Notes: generated by a model not told the origin, from the sequence alone. A DNA stretch of 5,975 nucleotides from Fusobacteriaceae bacterium UBA2433 (GCA_002342785.1 DDQV01000151.1:1-5975); one strand, 5' to 3'; counted from the stretch's first letter, positions 1 to 5,298 are shown. Translations and numbers: made by a program.

Positions 1-788
1 CTGTTATACCTAAATTAATAAAAGAAATAAGAAAAGCTACAGTGGCTAAGGTACAACATAACTTAGGAGTAATAAGATCTAGATTATCTTTAGATGAAAC
101 TTTTTTAGATGAATTTCCAGATTTATATGATGAAACTGAAATAGATCTATTAGATACATATAGGATTTTAGATACTCCTGGATTTACAAATAGTTCTGGA
201 GTAAGTCACGAAGCTACTTCACAAGTTGTTGATAGTAGAAACGATACTGGTGGTTGGTACTATATAAGAAGTACTGGAGAGATCTTTGCAAATCTTCCCA
301 ATGGTGCATACACAAAAGATAGTGAGTATGAGATATGGAATGGTGAAGATGAAGAAATTGTAGATGATGAAGGAACTGTAGAAGACAATGATACAGATGA
401 TGAAGCTACTGAAGATAACAGTGGAACTGATTGGGATAATATAGAATTTCCTGCAACAGAGTTAGATTCATCTAAGGTTTGGAGTGGTAGTGGTGGAGAT
501 TATTATGAATTTCCATGGGGAACTGGAAAATATATTACTTCTATTAATCCAGGTGTTGGATATTTAGGAATTAACGGTGCTAAATTAAATGGTAACTATG
601 CAGTTTATATAGATGGAAATTTAATAGAAAGTGGTTCTAAAACTACTAATAATAATGATCAAGCCATCCAAATTTCAAGTCATAATATAGATGTACCAAA
701 TAATTCTAAATTATTAACTGTAGCCTTTGAATATGTAGATTCAGATGGTCAAACAAAAATTGTTTATAACAATACTGATTTATATTAA
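1..788 (+). CDS. Type IV pilin / type II secretion pseudopilin-like protein, 5' end outside the window
   Basis: The reading frame is open from the window edge to TAA at 786-788, leaving 261 visible residues. The visible start (VIPKLIKEIRKATVAKVQHN) resembles the second half of a pilin N-terminal helix, after the hydrophobic membrane segment. The prepilin cleavage site and most of that segment would therefore lie upstream. The motif GGWYYIRSTGEIFANL (249-296) matches the end of the globular domain of GspG-like pseudopilins and bacterial pilins. This family is cleaved by prepilin peptidase and assembles into a fibre anchored in the inner membrane. Two parts are unusual. An Asp/Glu-rich linker lies at about 342-440, and an extra domain of about 115 residues, rich in Gly, Asn, Tyr and beta-prone stretches, lies at about 441-785. 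I do not recognise that domain. A GTG at position 42 could be read as a start but lies inside the helix. A terminator follows, so this is the last gene of its transcript. Confidence 0.72.
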   Translation, partial: VIPKLIKEIRKATVAKVQHNLGVIRSRLSLDETFLDEFPDLYDETEIDLLDTYRILDTPGFTNSSGVSHEATSQVVDSRNDTGGWYYIRSTGEIFANLPNGAYTKDSEYEIWNGEDEEIVDDEGTVEDNDTDDEATEDNSGTDWDNIEFPATELDSSKVWSGSGGDYYEFPWGTGKYITSINPGVGYLGINGAKLNGNYAVYIDGNLIESGSKTTNNNDQAIQISSHNIDVPNNSKLLTVAFEYVDSDGQTKIVYNNTDLY

Positions 789-806
789 ATTCACCAAAAA
801 TATAAT

Positions 807-852
807 AAAAACCATCCTCCTAGATCTTTTAGATATAGGGGGTTGGTTTTTT
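807..852 (+). terminator. Rho-independent terminator of the pilin-like gene
   Basis: A hairpin begins about 20 nt after the stop codon. The left arm AAACCATCCTCCTA (809-822) pairs with 836-849, with one T/T mismatch (815/843) and one T-G wobble. The loop is 823-835. The descending arm runs into a T tract at 847-852. The C/G core makes it the strongest hairpin in the window, and the T tract orients it on the + strand. Confidence 0.85.
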
Positions 853-868
853 AAATTACTGTAATTTA
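852..868. repeat. Perfect 8-1-8 palindrome directly after the terminator
   Basis: TAAATTAC at 852-859 and GTAATTTA at 861-868 are exact inverted copies around one T. The palindrome abuts the T tract of the preceding terminator and sits at the left edge of the GC-richer block. It may be chance in A+T-rich DNA, an operator-like site, or one end of an inserted element. Confidence 0.5.
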
Positions 869-1075
869 CGAATAAAATAAGGTCCATTTTACTGGCCTCA
901 AAGCTCCCTATCCTACCCTTATGGCTTATTTTTGGATTTTTTCTTCTTTCTCCTCTCAACCCCAGTATTACCAATGGTTTGAGCACTCGATTCTAGGGTG
1001 TTAACTCTTCATAATGTGTAAACACAAGGGAAACTTTTTAGAGGGGTCTTAGAGGAAGAATAAGAGAGACAAATT
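869..1075. other. GC-richer intergenic block without a recognisable gene
   Basis: The stretch from 789 to 1179 has no supported coding sequence. Apart from the two terminators and the short palindrome, its centre stands out. About 869-1075 has runs such as CTCCCTATCCTACCC, CTCCTCTCAACCCC and GAGGGGTC in a window that is otherwise very poor in G and C. It contains small dyads: TGTGT-AA-ACACA (1015-1026), and CTCAACCC (955-962) pairing with GGTTTGAG (976-983) with one mismatch. A minus-strand frame of 68 codons (780-986) crosses it, but it runs through the terminator and into the end of the pilin gene and has no convincing ribosome-binding site. The block could be a dispersed repeat, a remnant of a mobile element or RNA gene, or an untranslated RNA. 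The sequence alone does not decide. Confidence 0.45.
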
Positions 1076-1091
1076 TAAATATTTATCCATT

Positions 1092-1137
1092 AAAAAAGCA
1101 GTTTCTGTAAAATATACAAAAACTACTTCTTTTTTTT
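1092..1137 (-). terminator. Rho-independent terminator of the mscS-like gene
   Basis: On the minus strand the arm 1132-1115 pairs with 1109-1092 over 18 positions. There is no mismatch if three G-T wobbles are allowed. The loop is 5 nt (1110-1114), and the second arm ends in six T. Read on the plus strand the wobbles become A/C mismatches, so the hairpin is built for minus-strand transcription. It lies about 48 nt past the stop codon at 1180-1182. Confidence 0.8.
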
Positions 1138-1148
1138 AATTTTTTCTC

Positions 1149-1193
1149 TTTTTCTATCTGTTTTTCTATTATTTTTCTATTATTTTTCCATAT
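1149..1193. repeat. 11-bp tandem repeat across the mscS stop codon
   Basis: Two identical 11-bp copies of TTTTTCTATTA occupy 1161-1182. Degenerate copies lie on both sides (1149-1160 and 1183-1193). On the coding (minus) strand the unit carries TAATAG, so it supplies the in-frame stop of the channel gene and further stops in shifted frames. It looks like replication slippage in low-complexity DNA. Confidence 0.6.
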
Positions 1194-1980
1194 GTACATC
1201 CATTTGTGGATATGGAATAGATATATTAGCCTTATCAAATTCAACCTTAGCCATCTTCATAGAGTGGAAATAAACATTCCAATAATCAGCTGCATTACAC
1301 CAAACTCTATATACTATATTAACTGAAGAATCTCCATATTCTATTATTTCAACAAAAATATCTGGATTTTTTAGAATTTTTTCTTGAGATCTTGCAATCT
1401 CAACAAGAACAGCTTTAGCTTTGTCTAAATCATCATTGTAACCTACTCCAAAAACTATATCTACCCTTCTAGTTGGATTTTTAGAATAGTTAACAAGAGT
1501 TTCATTAGATAATTTACCATTTGGAACAACTATCCTTTTATTGTCTGGGGTATTTAAAAGAGTAGCAAAAATTTGTATCTCAACTACAGTTCCTTTAAAA
1601 CCAGAAGCTTCAATAAAATCTCCAATCTTGTATGGTTTAAAAAGTATAATTAATACTCCACCAGCAAAGTTTGACAAACTACCTTGAAGTGCAAATCCAA
1701 TTGCTAAAGAAGCTGCACCTAATACTGCTACAAATGAAGCTGTTTGTATCCCTAAAGTAGAGATAATGACGATAAATAAGAAAGTATAAAGCATTGTATT
1801 AATTATCGAATGCAAAAATTTCCTTAAAGTTATATCTGTTTTTACAGTATCCATTTTTTTGTCTATTAAAACCATTAATTTTCCAACAACAAATTTTCCA
1901 ACAACCCATATTAATATTGCATAGAGAAGTTTCAATCCATAATTGATAAAAAGTCCAGAGACATAATCTACATAATTCAT
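1180..1980 (-). CDS. mscS: Small-conductance mechanosensitive channel, MscS family
   Basis: This 266-residue protein is close in length and domain order to E. coli MscS (286 residues). MscS is a homoheptameric inner-membrane channel that opens under membrane tension and releases solutes on hypo-osmotic shock. Membrane helices are predicted at about 12-38, 57-78 and 82-115. The third is the Gly/Ala-rich pore helix, with LGAASLAIGFALQGSLSNFAGG at 87-108 (written here as one motif split at IGF|ALQ). Q99-G100 correspond to the QG kink of the E. coli pore. The cytoplasmic beta domain carries GDFIEASGFKGTVVEIQIF (120-138) and VPNGKLSNETLVNYS (152-166). The C-terminus has the family signature PYPQMDVHM. 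The start is supported by AGGAGG (complement of 1987-1992) six bases upstream. Its neighbour at 2181 is divergent, so the gene appears to be transcribed alone. Confidence 0.93.
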   Translation of the reverse strand: MNYVDYVSGLFINYGLKLLYAILIWVVGKFVVGKLMVLIDKKMDTVKTDITLRKFLHSIINTMLYTFLFIVIISTLGIQTASFVAVLGAASLAIGFALQGSLSNFAGGVLIILFKPYKIGDFIEASGFKGTVVEIQIFATLLNTPDNKRIVVPNGKLSNETLVNYSKNPTRRVDIVFGVGYNDDLDKAKAVLVEIARSQEKILKNPDIFVEIIEYGDSSVNIVYRVWCNAADYWNVYFHSMKMAKVEFDKANISIPYPQMDVHMEK

Positions 1981-2064
1981 AACTTACCTCCTAAAATAAT
2001 TTACTTATTACTTATTCTCTAAAATTTAAAAATTCCTTTAAAATATAAGAAATAATTTCTATTT

Positions 2065-2086
2065 TATTCCATAATTAATTGGAATA
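2065..2086. promoter_or_regulatory. Inverted repeat between mscS and the c-di-GMP gene
   Basis: TATTCCA (2065-2071) and TGGAATA (2080-2086) are exact inverted heptamers separated by 8 bp, in the divergent intergenic region 1981-2180. G and C residues in such an A+T-rich spacer make chance somewhat less likely. No regulator can be assigned. Confidence 0.3.
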
Positions 2087-2092
2087 TAAACC

Positions 2093-2121
2093 TTATTGTA
2101 GTAATATATAATTACTATAAT
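2093..2121 (+). promoter_or_regulatory. Likely sigma-70 promoter of the GGDEF/HD-GYP gene
   Basis: A perfect TATAAT lies at 2116-2121, about 60 bp before the start codon. A weak -35 (TTATTG, 2093-2098) is 17 bp upstream. TTGTAG at 2096-2101 looks better but is only 14 bp away. The weak -35 suggests low activity or dependence on an activator. Confidence 0.45.
2095..2121. promoter_or_regulatory. Dyad overlapping the -10: possible Fur/PerR-type operator variant
   Basis: TAGTAAT (2099-2105) and ATTACTA (2111-2117) are exact inverted heptads separated by ATATA. Outer pairs at 2095-2097 and 2119-2121 extend the symmetry after one mismatch. The arms equal the heptads of the two PerR-type sites near 4892 and 4983, but the gap is 5 bp rather than 1 bp. 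The right arm overlaps the TATAAT, a position suited to repression. Binding by PerR is inference only. Confidence 0.35.
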
Positions 2122-2180
2122 GTTTAATAATCAAAATTAAATAAGTTAACATCTATTAAGTTTATTTAGGAGGAGATACT

Positions 2181-4388
2181 ATGGGATATTTTAAAAATAT
2201 TTCGATAAAAAAATTATTATCTATTATTATATTTTTTAGTATATTGATACCTATTATCCTAACAAATATATTATTTTTTAATAAATTTAAAGATACTTTT
2301 AAAAATTTTCATAGATCAAAGATCATTCATCAAACTAAATCATTAAATAATTCTTTAAATGAATATCTATATAATTACGATATAATCTTAAATGTAATTG
2401 AAAGACAAGAGGTATTAGAAGATTTTCACTTTATAAATAAAACCATGACACAAGAAGAGATCAAAAGTTTTTATACTAATCTATCTGATTTAAATAACAA
2501 AAAATATATAGATGATTTTAAAAATTTAAAAGACTTGATAACTGATTTTGAAGAAAATGAAAATATAAAAACAATATATCTTGGAACTCCTAAAAAAGTT
2601 CTATTTGGAAATGATTCAGGTGAAAATTCACTTCTTATAAACAATATAGATTCTGATTTTGACTGTACTACTAGAGAATGGTATATAGGTGCAGTTAAAA
2701 ATAAAGGAAAAACTTATTGGTCTCTACCATATACTGATAGAATAGTCTCTAAAGATAATAAAACAATTCTTTCAGGTTCAAGAGCAATCTATACAAGTGA
2801 TAATCAACTAATCGGCGTCGTATCTATAGATATCTTAGTAGACCAATTTATCTCAGTGATAAATGAATTTAAAATGGAGAAACAATATAACTCATTTATA
2901 ATAAATAAAGATGGAAAATATATCTTTTCCAATCTCAATAATCTTGGAGAAACAACTAAAAATAAAGAAGTAATTGATTTTCTTTCAAATGATAATACTT
3001 TGTTTCAATTTAATTCAAAGGTATATACAAAATTATTAAATGAAAAAAGTAATTGGTTTATTGTCCAAAGTTACTCAATTGAAGATGTTAATTCTAATAT
3101 GATTCAACTACTTACTTCTATTTGGGTATATGGATTAATAATTATTATCTCTATATTAATCATTACCTATATGGCAGCTGGAATTTTTTTAAAACCAATA
3201 TATACACTAACAACACACTTTAAAAATATGAAAGATAAAGATGGTATGGAAACCTCATTAGATCCTAAAATGATCCAAAGAAAAAATGAGATTGGTGCAC
3301 TTTTTAATAGTGTCAATCAAATGCAAACTAAGATCCTAGATTCATTTAAAATAATAGAGTATTTTAATTTCCATGATCCTTTAACAAACCTATATAACAG
3401 AAGGTATTATGAAAACAACCTAAATAAGTTAGATATCCCTAAAAACTATCCGTTGACAATTGTTGTCTCTGATATAAATGGATTAAAATTAATAAATGAT
3501 GCTTTTGGCCACGGGGAAGGAGATAGAGTTCTTATCTCTACTGCAAATATTATCTCAAATTCTTGTAGAAAAACCGATCTAATTGCTAGAACTGGTGGAG
3601 ATGAGTTTGTTATTATTATGCCTAATACCAATGAATCGACTACTGAAAAAATTATAGATGAAATAAATGAACAAATGAAAAAAATTAATGTTAATTCTAT
3701 AAAACTTTCTATATCCTTCGGATTTAAAACTAAAAATAATATAGATGAAGATATCTGTAAAATTTATAAAACTGCTGAAGATCTAATGTATCGAGAAAAA
3801 TTATTAGTGATCCCCTCTATGAGGAGTGGAGCTATAGAAACTATCTTAAATGCATTACATGAAAAAGATAAAAGTTCTGAGATACATTCTAGAACTGTTT
3901 CTAAAATCAGTGAAAAGATAGCTATAGCTTGTAAGATGAATAGACAAGATGTTTCTGAGATAAAAACAGCAGGACTTCTACATGATATAGGAAAAATAAT
4001 GATTCCAATTGAAATTCTTTTAAAAAAAGGTAAACTAACAAATGAAGAATATAGCATTATAAAAAAACATTCTGAAATTGGGTTTAGAATCTTAAACTCT
4101 AATCAAAATATGAGCAATATAGCAAATATTGTTTTAAGTCACCATGAAAGATGGGATGGACTTGGATATCCTAGAGGTATAAAAGGCTATGATATTCCAT
4201 TACAATCGAGAATTATATCTATTGCCGATACATTTGATGCTATGACAAGTAAGAGAACATATCAAAAAACCTGTTCAAATGAAGATGCCTTAGCAGAGAT
4301 AGTTAGATGTTCAGGAACACAATTCGACCCTGAATTAGTTAAAATATTTAAAGATAACTTTCATATGATAATAAAAGAAAAAGTATAG
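2181..4388 (+). CDS. Membrane Cache-HAMP-GGDEF-HD-GYP cyclic di-GMP signalling protein
   Basis: This 735-residue sensor has membrane helices at about 12-34 and 310-336. They enclose an extracytoplasmic dCache-like ligand domain, whose signature REWYIGAVKNKGKTYWSLPY runs from 165 to 184. A HAMP linker (about 337-390, with P339 and NEIGAL) follows. The GGDEF domain (about 391-545) makes c-di-GMP from two GTP. It keeps DPLTNLYNRRYY (399-410), D431, N439, the GHxxGD aspartate D448, and GGDEF at 472-476. It also has a product-inhibition site RxxD (R463-D466) exactly five residues before GGDEF. The HD-GYP domain (about 546-735) hydrolyses c-di-GMP and keeps LLHDIGK (H601, D602), H630, HHERWDGLGYP (654-664) and IADTFDAMTSKRTY. 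Both enzyme signatures are therefore intact, so the protein may switch between synthesis and breakdown according to the ligand. AGGAGGAG at 2168-2175 fixes the start. It is flanked by its own promoter and terminator, so it is probably monocistronic. The ligand is unknown. Confidence 0.94.
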   Translation: MGYFKNISIKKLLSIIIFFSILIPIILTNILFFNKFKDTFKNFHRSKIIHQTKSLNNSLNEYLYNYDIILNVIERQEVLEDFHFINKTMTQEEIKSFYTNLSDLNNKKYIDDFKNLKDLITDFEENENIKTIYLGTPKKVLFGNDSGENSLLINNIDSDFDCTTREWYIGAVKNKGKTYWSLPYTDRIVSKDNKTILSGSRAIYTSDNQLIGVVSIDILVDQFISVINEFKMEKQYNSFIINKDGKYIFSNLNNLGETTKNKEVIDFLSNDNTLFQFNSKVYTKLLNEKSNWFIVQSYSIEDVNSNMIQLLTSIWVYGLIIIISILIITYMAAGIFLKPIYTLTTHFKNMKDKDGMETSLDPKMIQRKNEIGALFNSVNQMQTKILDSFKIIEYFNFHDPLTNLYNRRYYENNLNKLDIPKNYPLTIVVSDINGLKLINDAFGHGEGDRVLISTANIISNSCRKTDLIARTGGDEFVIIMPNTNESTTEKIIDEINEQMKKINVNSIKLSISFGFKTKNNIDEDICKIYKTAEDLMYREKLLVIPSMRSGAIETILNALHEKDKSSEIHSRTVSKISEKIAIACKMNRQDVSEIKTAGLLHDIGKIMIPIEILLKKGKLTNEEYSIIKKHSEIGFRILNSNQNMSNIANIVLSHHERWDGLGYPRGIKGYDIPLQSRIISIADTFDAMTSKRTYQKTCSNEDALAEIVRCSGTQFDPELVKIFKDNFHMIIKEKV

Positions 4389-4411
4389 AAAAAAATTAGA
4401 TCTTCAGATAT

Positions 4412-4450
4412 AAAAAAAATGCTCTCAAGTATATTTGAGGGCATTTTTTT
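4412..4450 (+). terminator. Terminator between the convergent c-di-GMP and perR genes
   Basis: ATGCTCTCAA (4419-4428) pairs with TTGAGGGCAT (4435-4444) around a 6-nt loop, with one T-G wobble, and T runs follow to 4450. A run of A precedes the left arm, so the hairpin may also stop transcripts of the convergent perR gene ending at 4472. On that strand one pair becomes a C/A mismatch, so the + direction is favoured. Confidence 0.88.
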
Positions 4451-4471
4451 AATTTAATCTAGATAATATAA

Positions 4472-4858
4472 CTACTCTTTAATTTCATTTTCACAAATCT
4501 TACATACTCCATGAAGTGTAAGTTCATAATTTGTCATAGAAACATTATTTTTTTCTGACATTTTTTTAATTGTTTCCTCTAATGGACTAATATCAATATC
4601 GTTTATTGAATTACAAAGATCACAAATAAGATGTCCATGTTTTTCTAAGTTTTTATCAAATACATCTATCTGTCCATTAAGACTAATTTTTTTTATAAGT
4701 TCATTCTCAGAAAGTTGTGCTAAATTTCTATAAACAGTACCTAAACTTAATTCAGGATTATCTTTTTTTAATTCTAAATAGATAGAATCAGCTGTAAGAT
4801 GCTTATCATTATTTAAAATAAAATCTAATATTAACTTTCTTTTTTTAGAAAATTTCAT
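4472..4858 (-). CDS. perR: Fur-family peroxide-sensing repressor, PerR type
   Basis: This is a 128-residue winged-helix repressor. The recognition region is LSLGTVYRNLAQLSENELI (37-55). The dimer domain contains two CxxC pairs (C79/C82 and C119/C122) that match the structural zinc site of PerR. Aligned by eye with Bacillus subtilis PerR, all five regulatory-metal ligands are present: H20 (in HLTAD, for H37), D68 (for D85), H74 and H76 (in HGHLIC, for H91 and H93), and D87 (for D104). Asp rather than Glu at the D85 position is typical of peroxide sensing by iron-catalysed His oxidation, which argues for PerR over Fur or Zur. The protein is about 17 residues shorter than the Bacillus protein at the N-terminus, but AGGAGG (complement of 4865-4870) six bases upstream supports this start. 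It is divergent from a peroxiredoxin unit, and operator-like sites lie before both. I infer autorepression and control of the neighbours. Confidence 0.9.
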   Translation of the reverse strand: MKFSKKRKLILDFILNNDKHLTADSIYLELKKDNPELSLGTVYRNLAQLSENELIKKISLNGQIDVFDKNLEKHGHLICDLCNSINDIDISPLEETIKKMSEKNNVSMTNYELTLHGVCKICENEIKE

Positions 4859-4874
4859 GATATTCCTCCTATTC

Positions 4875-4899
4875 TTACTAAAAATAGTAACTATTACTA
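4875..4899. promoter_or_regulatory. PerR-box-like operator in front of perR (three half-sites)
   Basis: TAGTAAC-T-ATTACTA (4885-4899) is a 7-1-7 dyad with a single departure from TAGTAAT-N-ATTACTA. A third half-site TTACTA lies at 4875-4880, in inverted orientation to the TAGTAA at 4885-4890. The dyad sits between the inferred perR -10 element and the ribosome-binding site, a location suited to autorepression. Confidence 0.6.
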
Positions 4900-4912
4900 T
4901 GTTGTTATATTT

Positions 4913-4921
4913 ATTTTACCA
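4913..4921 (-). promoter_or_regulatory. Inferred extended -10 promoter of perR
   Basis: On the minus strand the sequence TGGTAAAAT (complement of 4913-4921) is an extended -10 (TGn followed by TAAAAT, one change from TATAAT). No good -35 is found at the right distance, which is common for extended -10 promoters. Transcription would start near 4906, just upstream of the 4885-4899 operator. Confidence 0.4.
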
Positions 4922-4938
4922 TAAATTAATAAAAAATG

Positions 4939-4967
4939 TTGACAAATTATTACATATAAACTATAAT
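4939..4967 (+). promoter_or_regulatory. Consensus sigma-70 promoter of the small-protein/peroxiredoxin unit
   Basis: TTGACA (4939-4944) and TATAAT (4962-4967) are both perfect consensus hexamers with the ideal 17-bp spacer. The expected start is near 4974, inside the palindrome at 4968-4998. This leaves a leader of about 83 nt before the start codon at 5058. Such a promoter should be strong unless repressed, which fits an inducible stress operon. Confidence 0.85.
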
Positions 4968-4998
4968 AACAATAACAGTAATGATTACTATTATTGTT
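4968..4998. promoter_or_regulatory. 31-bp palindromic Fur/PerR-type operator
   Basis: The palindrome is centred on G4983, and 14 of 15 flanking pairs are complementary; only C4976/A4990 fails. Its core CAGTAAT-G-ATTACTA (4976-4990) has the 7-1-7 layout of Fur-family boxes and resembles the PerR box TTATAAT-N-ATTATAA. It begins one base after the -10 and covers the expected transcription start. Bound repressor should therefore block initiation. PerR encoded next door is the obvious candidate. Confidence 0.75.
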
Positions 4999-5057
4999 TA
5001 TAAGGCAATTTTGAAAAAATTTTAGCGAATAATTTTTATAATAAAAAGGAGAAAATA

Positions 5058-5243
5058 ATGGGATTTAATATATGGAACGGAAATAAAAATAATAGAAATA
5101 CATTTCAATTTGACGGATGGAAAAAAATAGAAAATAAAAAGTCTAATAAAGAATTTATTGTAGAAGGATGGCAAAATAAAGCTCCTAAGGATAATTGTTT
5201 AAAGGCTAAAATTAGCGGTTGGAAAAATTCAATATCTTTATAA
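5058..5243 (+). CDS. Small tryptophan-repeat protein of unknown function, peroxide-locus gene
   Basis: I do not recognise this 61-residue protein. Its start is set by AAGGAG (5046-5051), six bases before ATG. It has no signal peptide and no membrane segment, is rich in Lys, Asn and Trp, and contains one Cys (C47). It is built from repeats. FQFDGWKK (16-23), FIVEGWQN (33-40) and AKISGWKN (50-57) share the pattern hydrophobic-x-hydrophobic-acidic/Ser-Gly-Trp-Lys/Gln, and their tryptophans W21, W38 and W55 are exactly 17 residues apart. FNIW (3-6) may be a decayed fourth copy. It is the first gene after the consensus promoter and PerR-type operator. The 92-bp gap to the peroxiredoxin contains no convincing terminator, so the two are probably cotranscribed. 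A role in peroxide or metal stress is inference from position only. Confidence 0.72.
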   Translation: MGFNIWNGNKNNRNTFQFDGWKKIENKKSNKEFIVEGWQNKAPKDNCLKAKISGWKNSISL

Positions 5244-5269
5244 AAAAATTAAAAAATTTTAATTTAGAT

Positions 5270-5298
5270 TTGATTTTATATTTTTAATAAAGTATAAA
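5270..5298 (+). promoter_or_regulatory. Possible internal promoter for the peroxiredoxin
   Basis: TTGATT (5270-5275) and TATAAA (5293-5298) have a 17-bp spacer in the gap between the small gene and the peroxiredoxin. No PerR-type dyad overlaps it, so it could supply basal, unrepressed expression. In A+T-rich DNA such matches also arise by chance. Confidence 0.4.

Noticed and set aside
42..44. GTG as start of the pilin-like gene
   Set aside because: The frame continues upstream with residues typical of a pilin helix, and no Shine-Dalgarno sequence precedes the GTG. The gene is cut by the window edge.
780..986. Minus-strand open frame of 68 codons
   Set aside because: It runs through the strong pilin terminator and overlaps the end of the pilin gene. 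It has no convincing ribosome-binding site and an implausible low-complexity product. The composition block is better treated as noncoding until copies are found.
869..1075. Degenerate 5S rRNA on the minus strand
   Set aside because: Short collinear resemblances exist (GAAGAGTTAA, ATTGGTAATACTGGGG, GAGAGGAG), but the spacings differ from 5S by about 10 nt in both intervals and the closing helix is not seen. A covariance-model search would decide.
1140..1182. Frameshift that removed a longer MscS tail
   Set aside because: The 11-bp repeats bring stops in all frames, and the protein already ends just after the conserved PYPQMDVHM motif, so nothing appears lost.
1981..2180. c-di-GMP riboswitch upstream of the GGDEF/HD-GYP gene
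   Set aside because: The leader from the predicted start (near 2128) is only about 50 nt and has no GC-containing paired core or conserved riboswitch motifs.
3446..3631. Minus-strand open frame inside the GGDEF domain
   Set aside because: It is opposite a well-conserved domain and has no ribosome-binding site or protein-like features of its own.
3764..4057. Minus-strand open frame inside the HD-GYP domain
   Set aside because: It is an antisense shadow of conserved coding sequence.
5011..5042. Second promoter (TTGAAA ... TATAAT) before the small gene
   Set aside because: The spacer is 20 bp, and transcription would start at or inside the ribosome-binding site.
5244..5270. Terminator between the small gene and the peroxiredoxin
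   Set aside because: Only A/T pairing is possible there (AAAATT/AATTTT), with no G/C in the stem. It is too weak to call.
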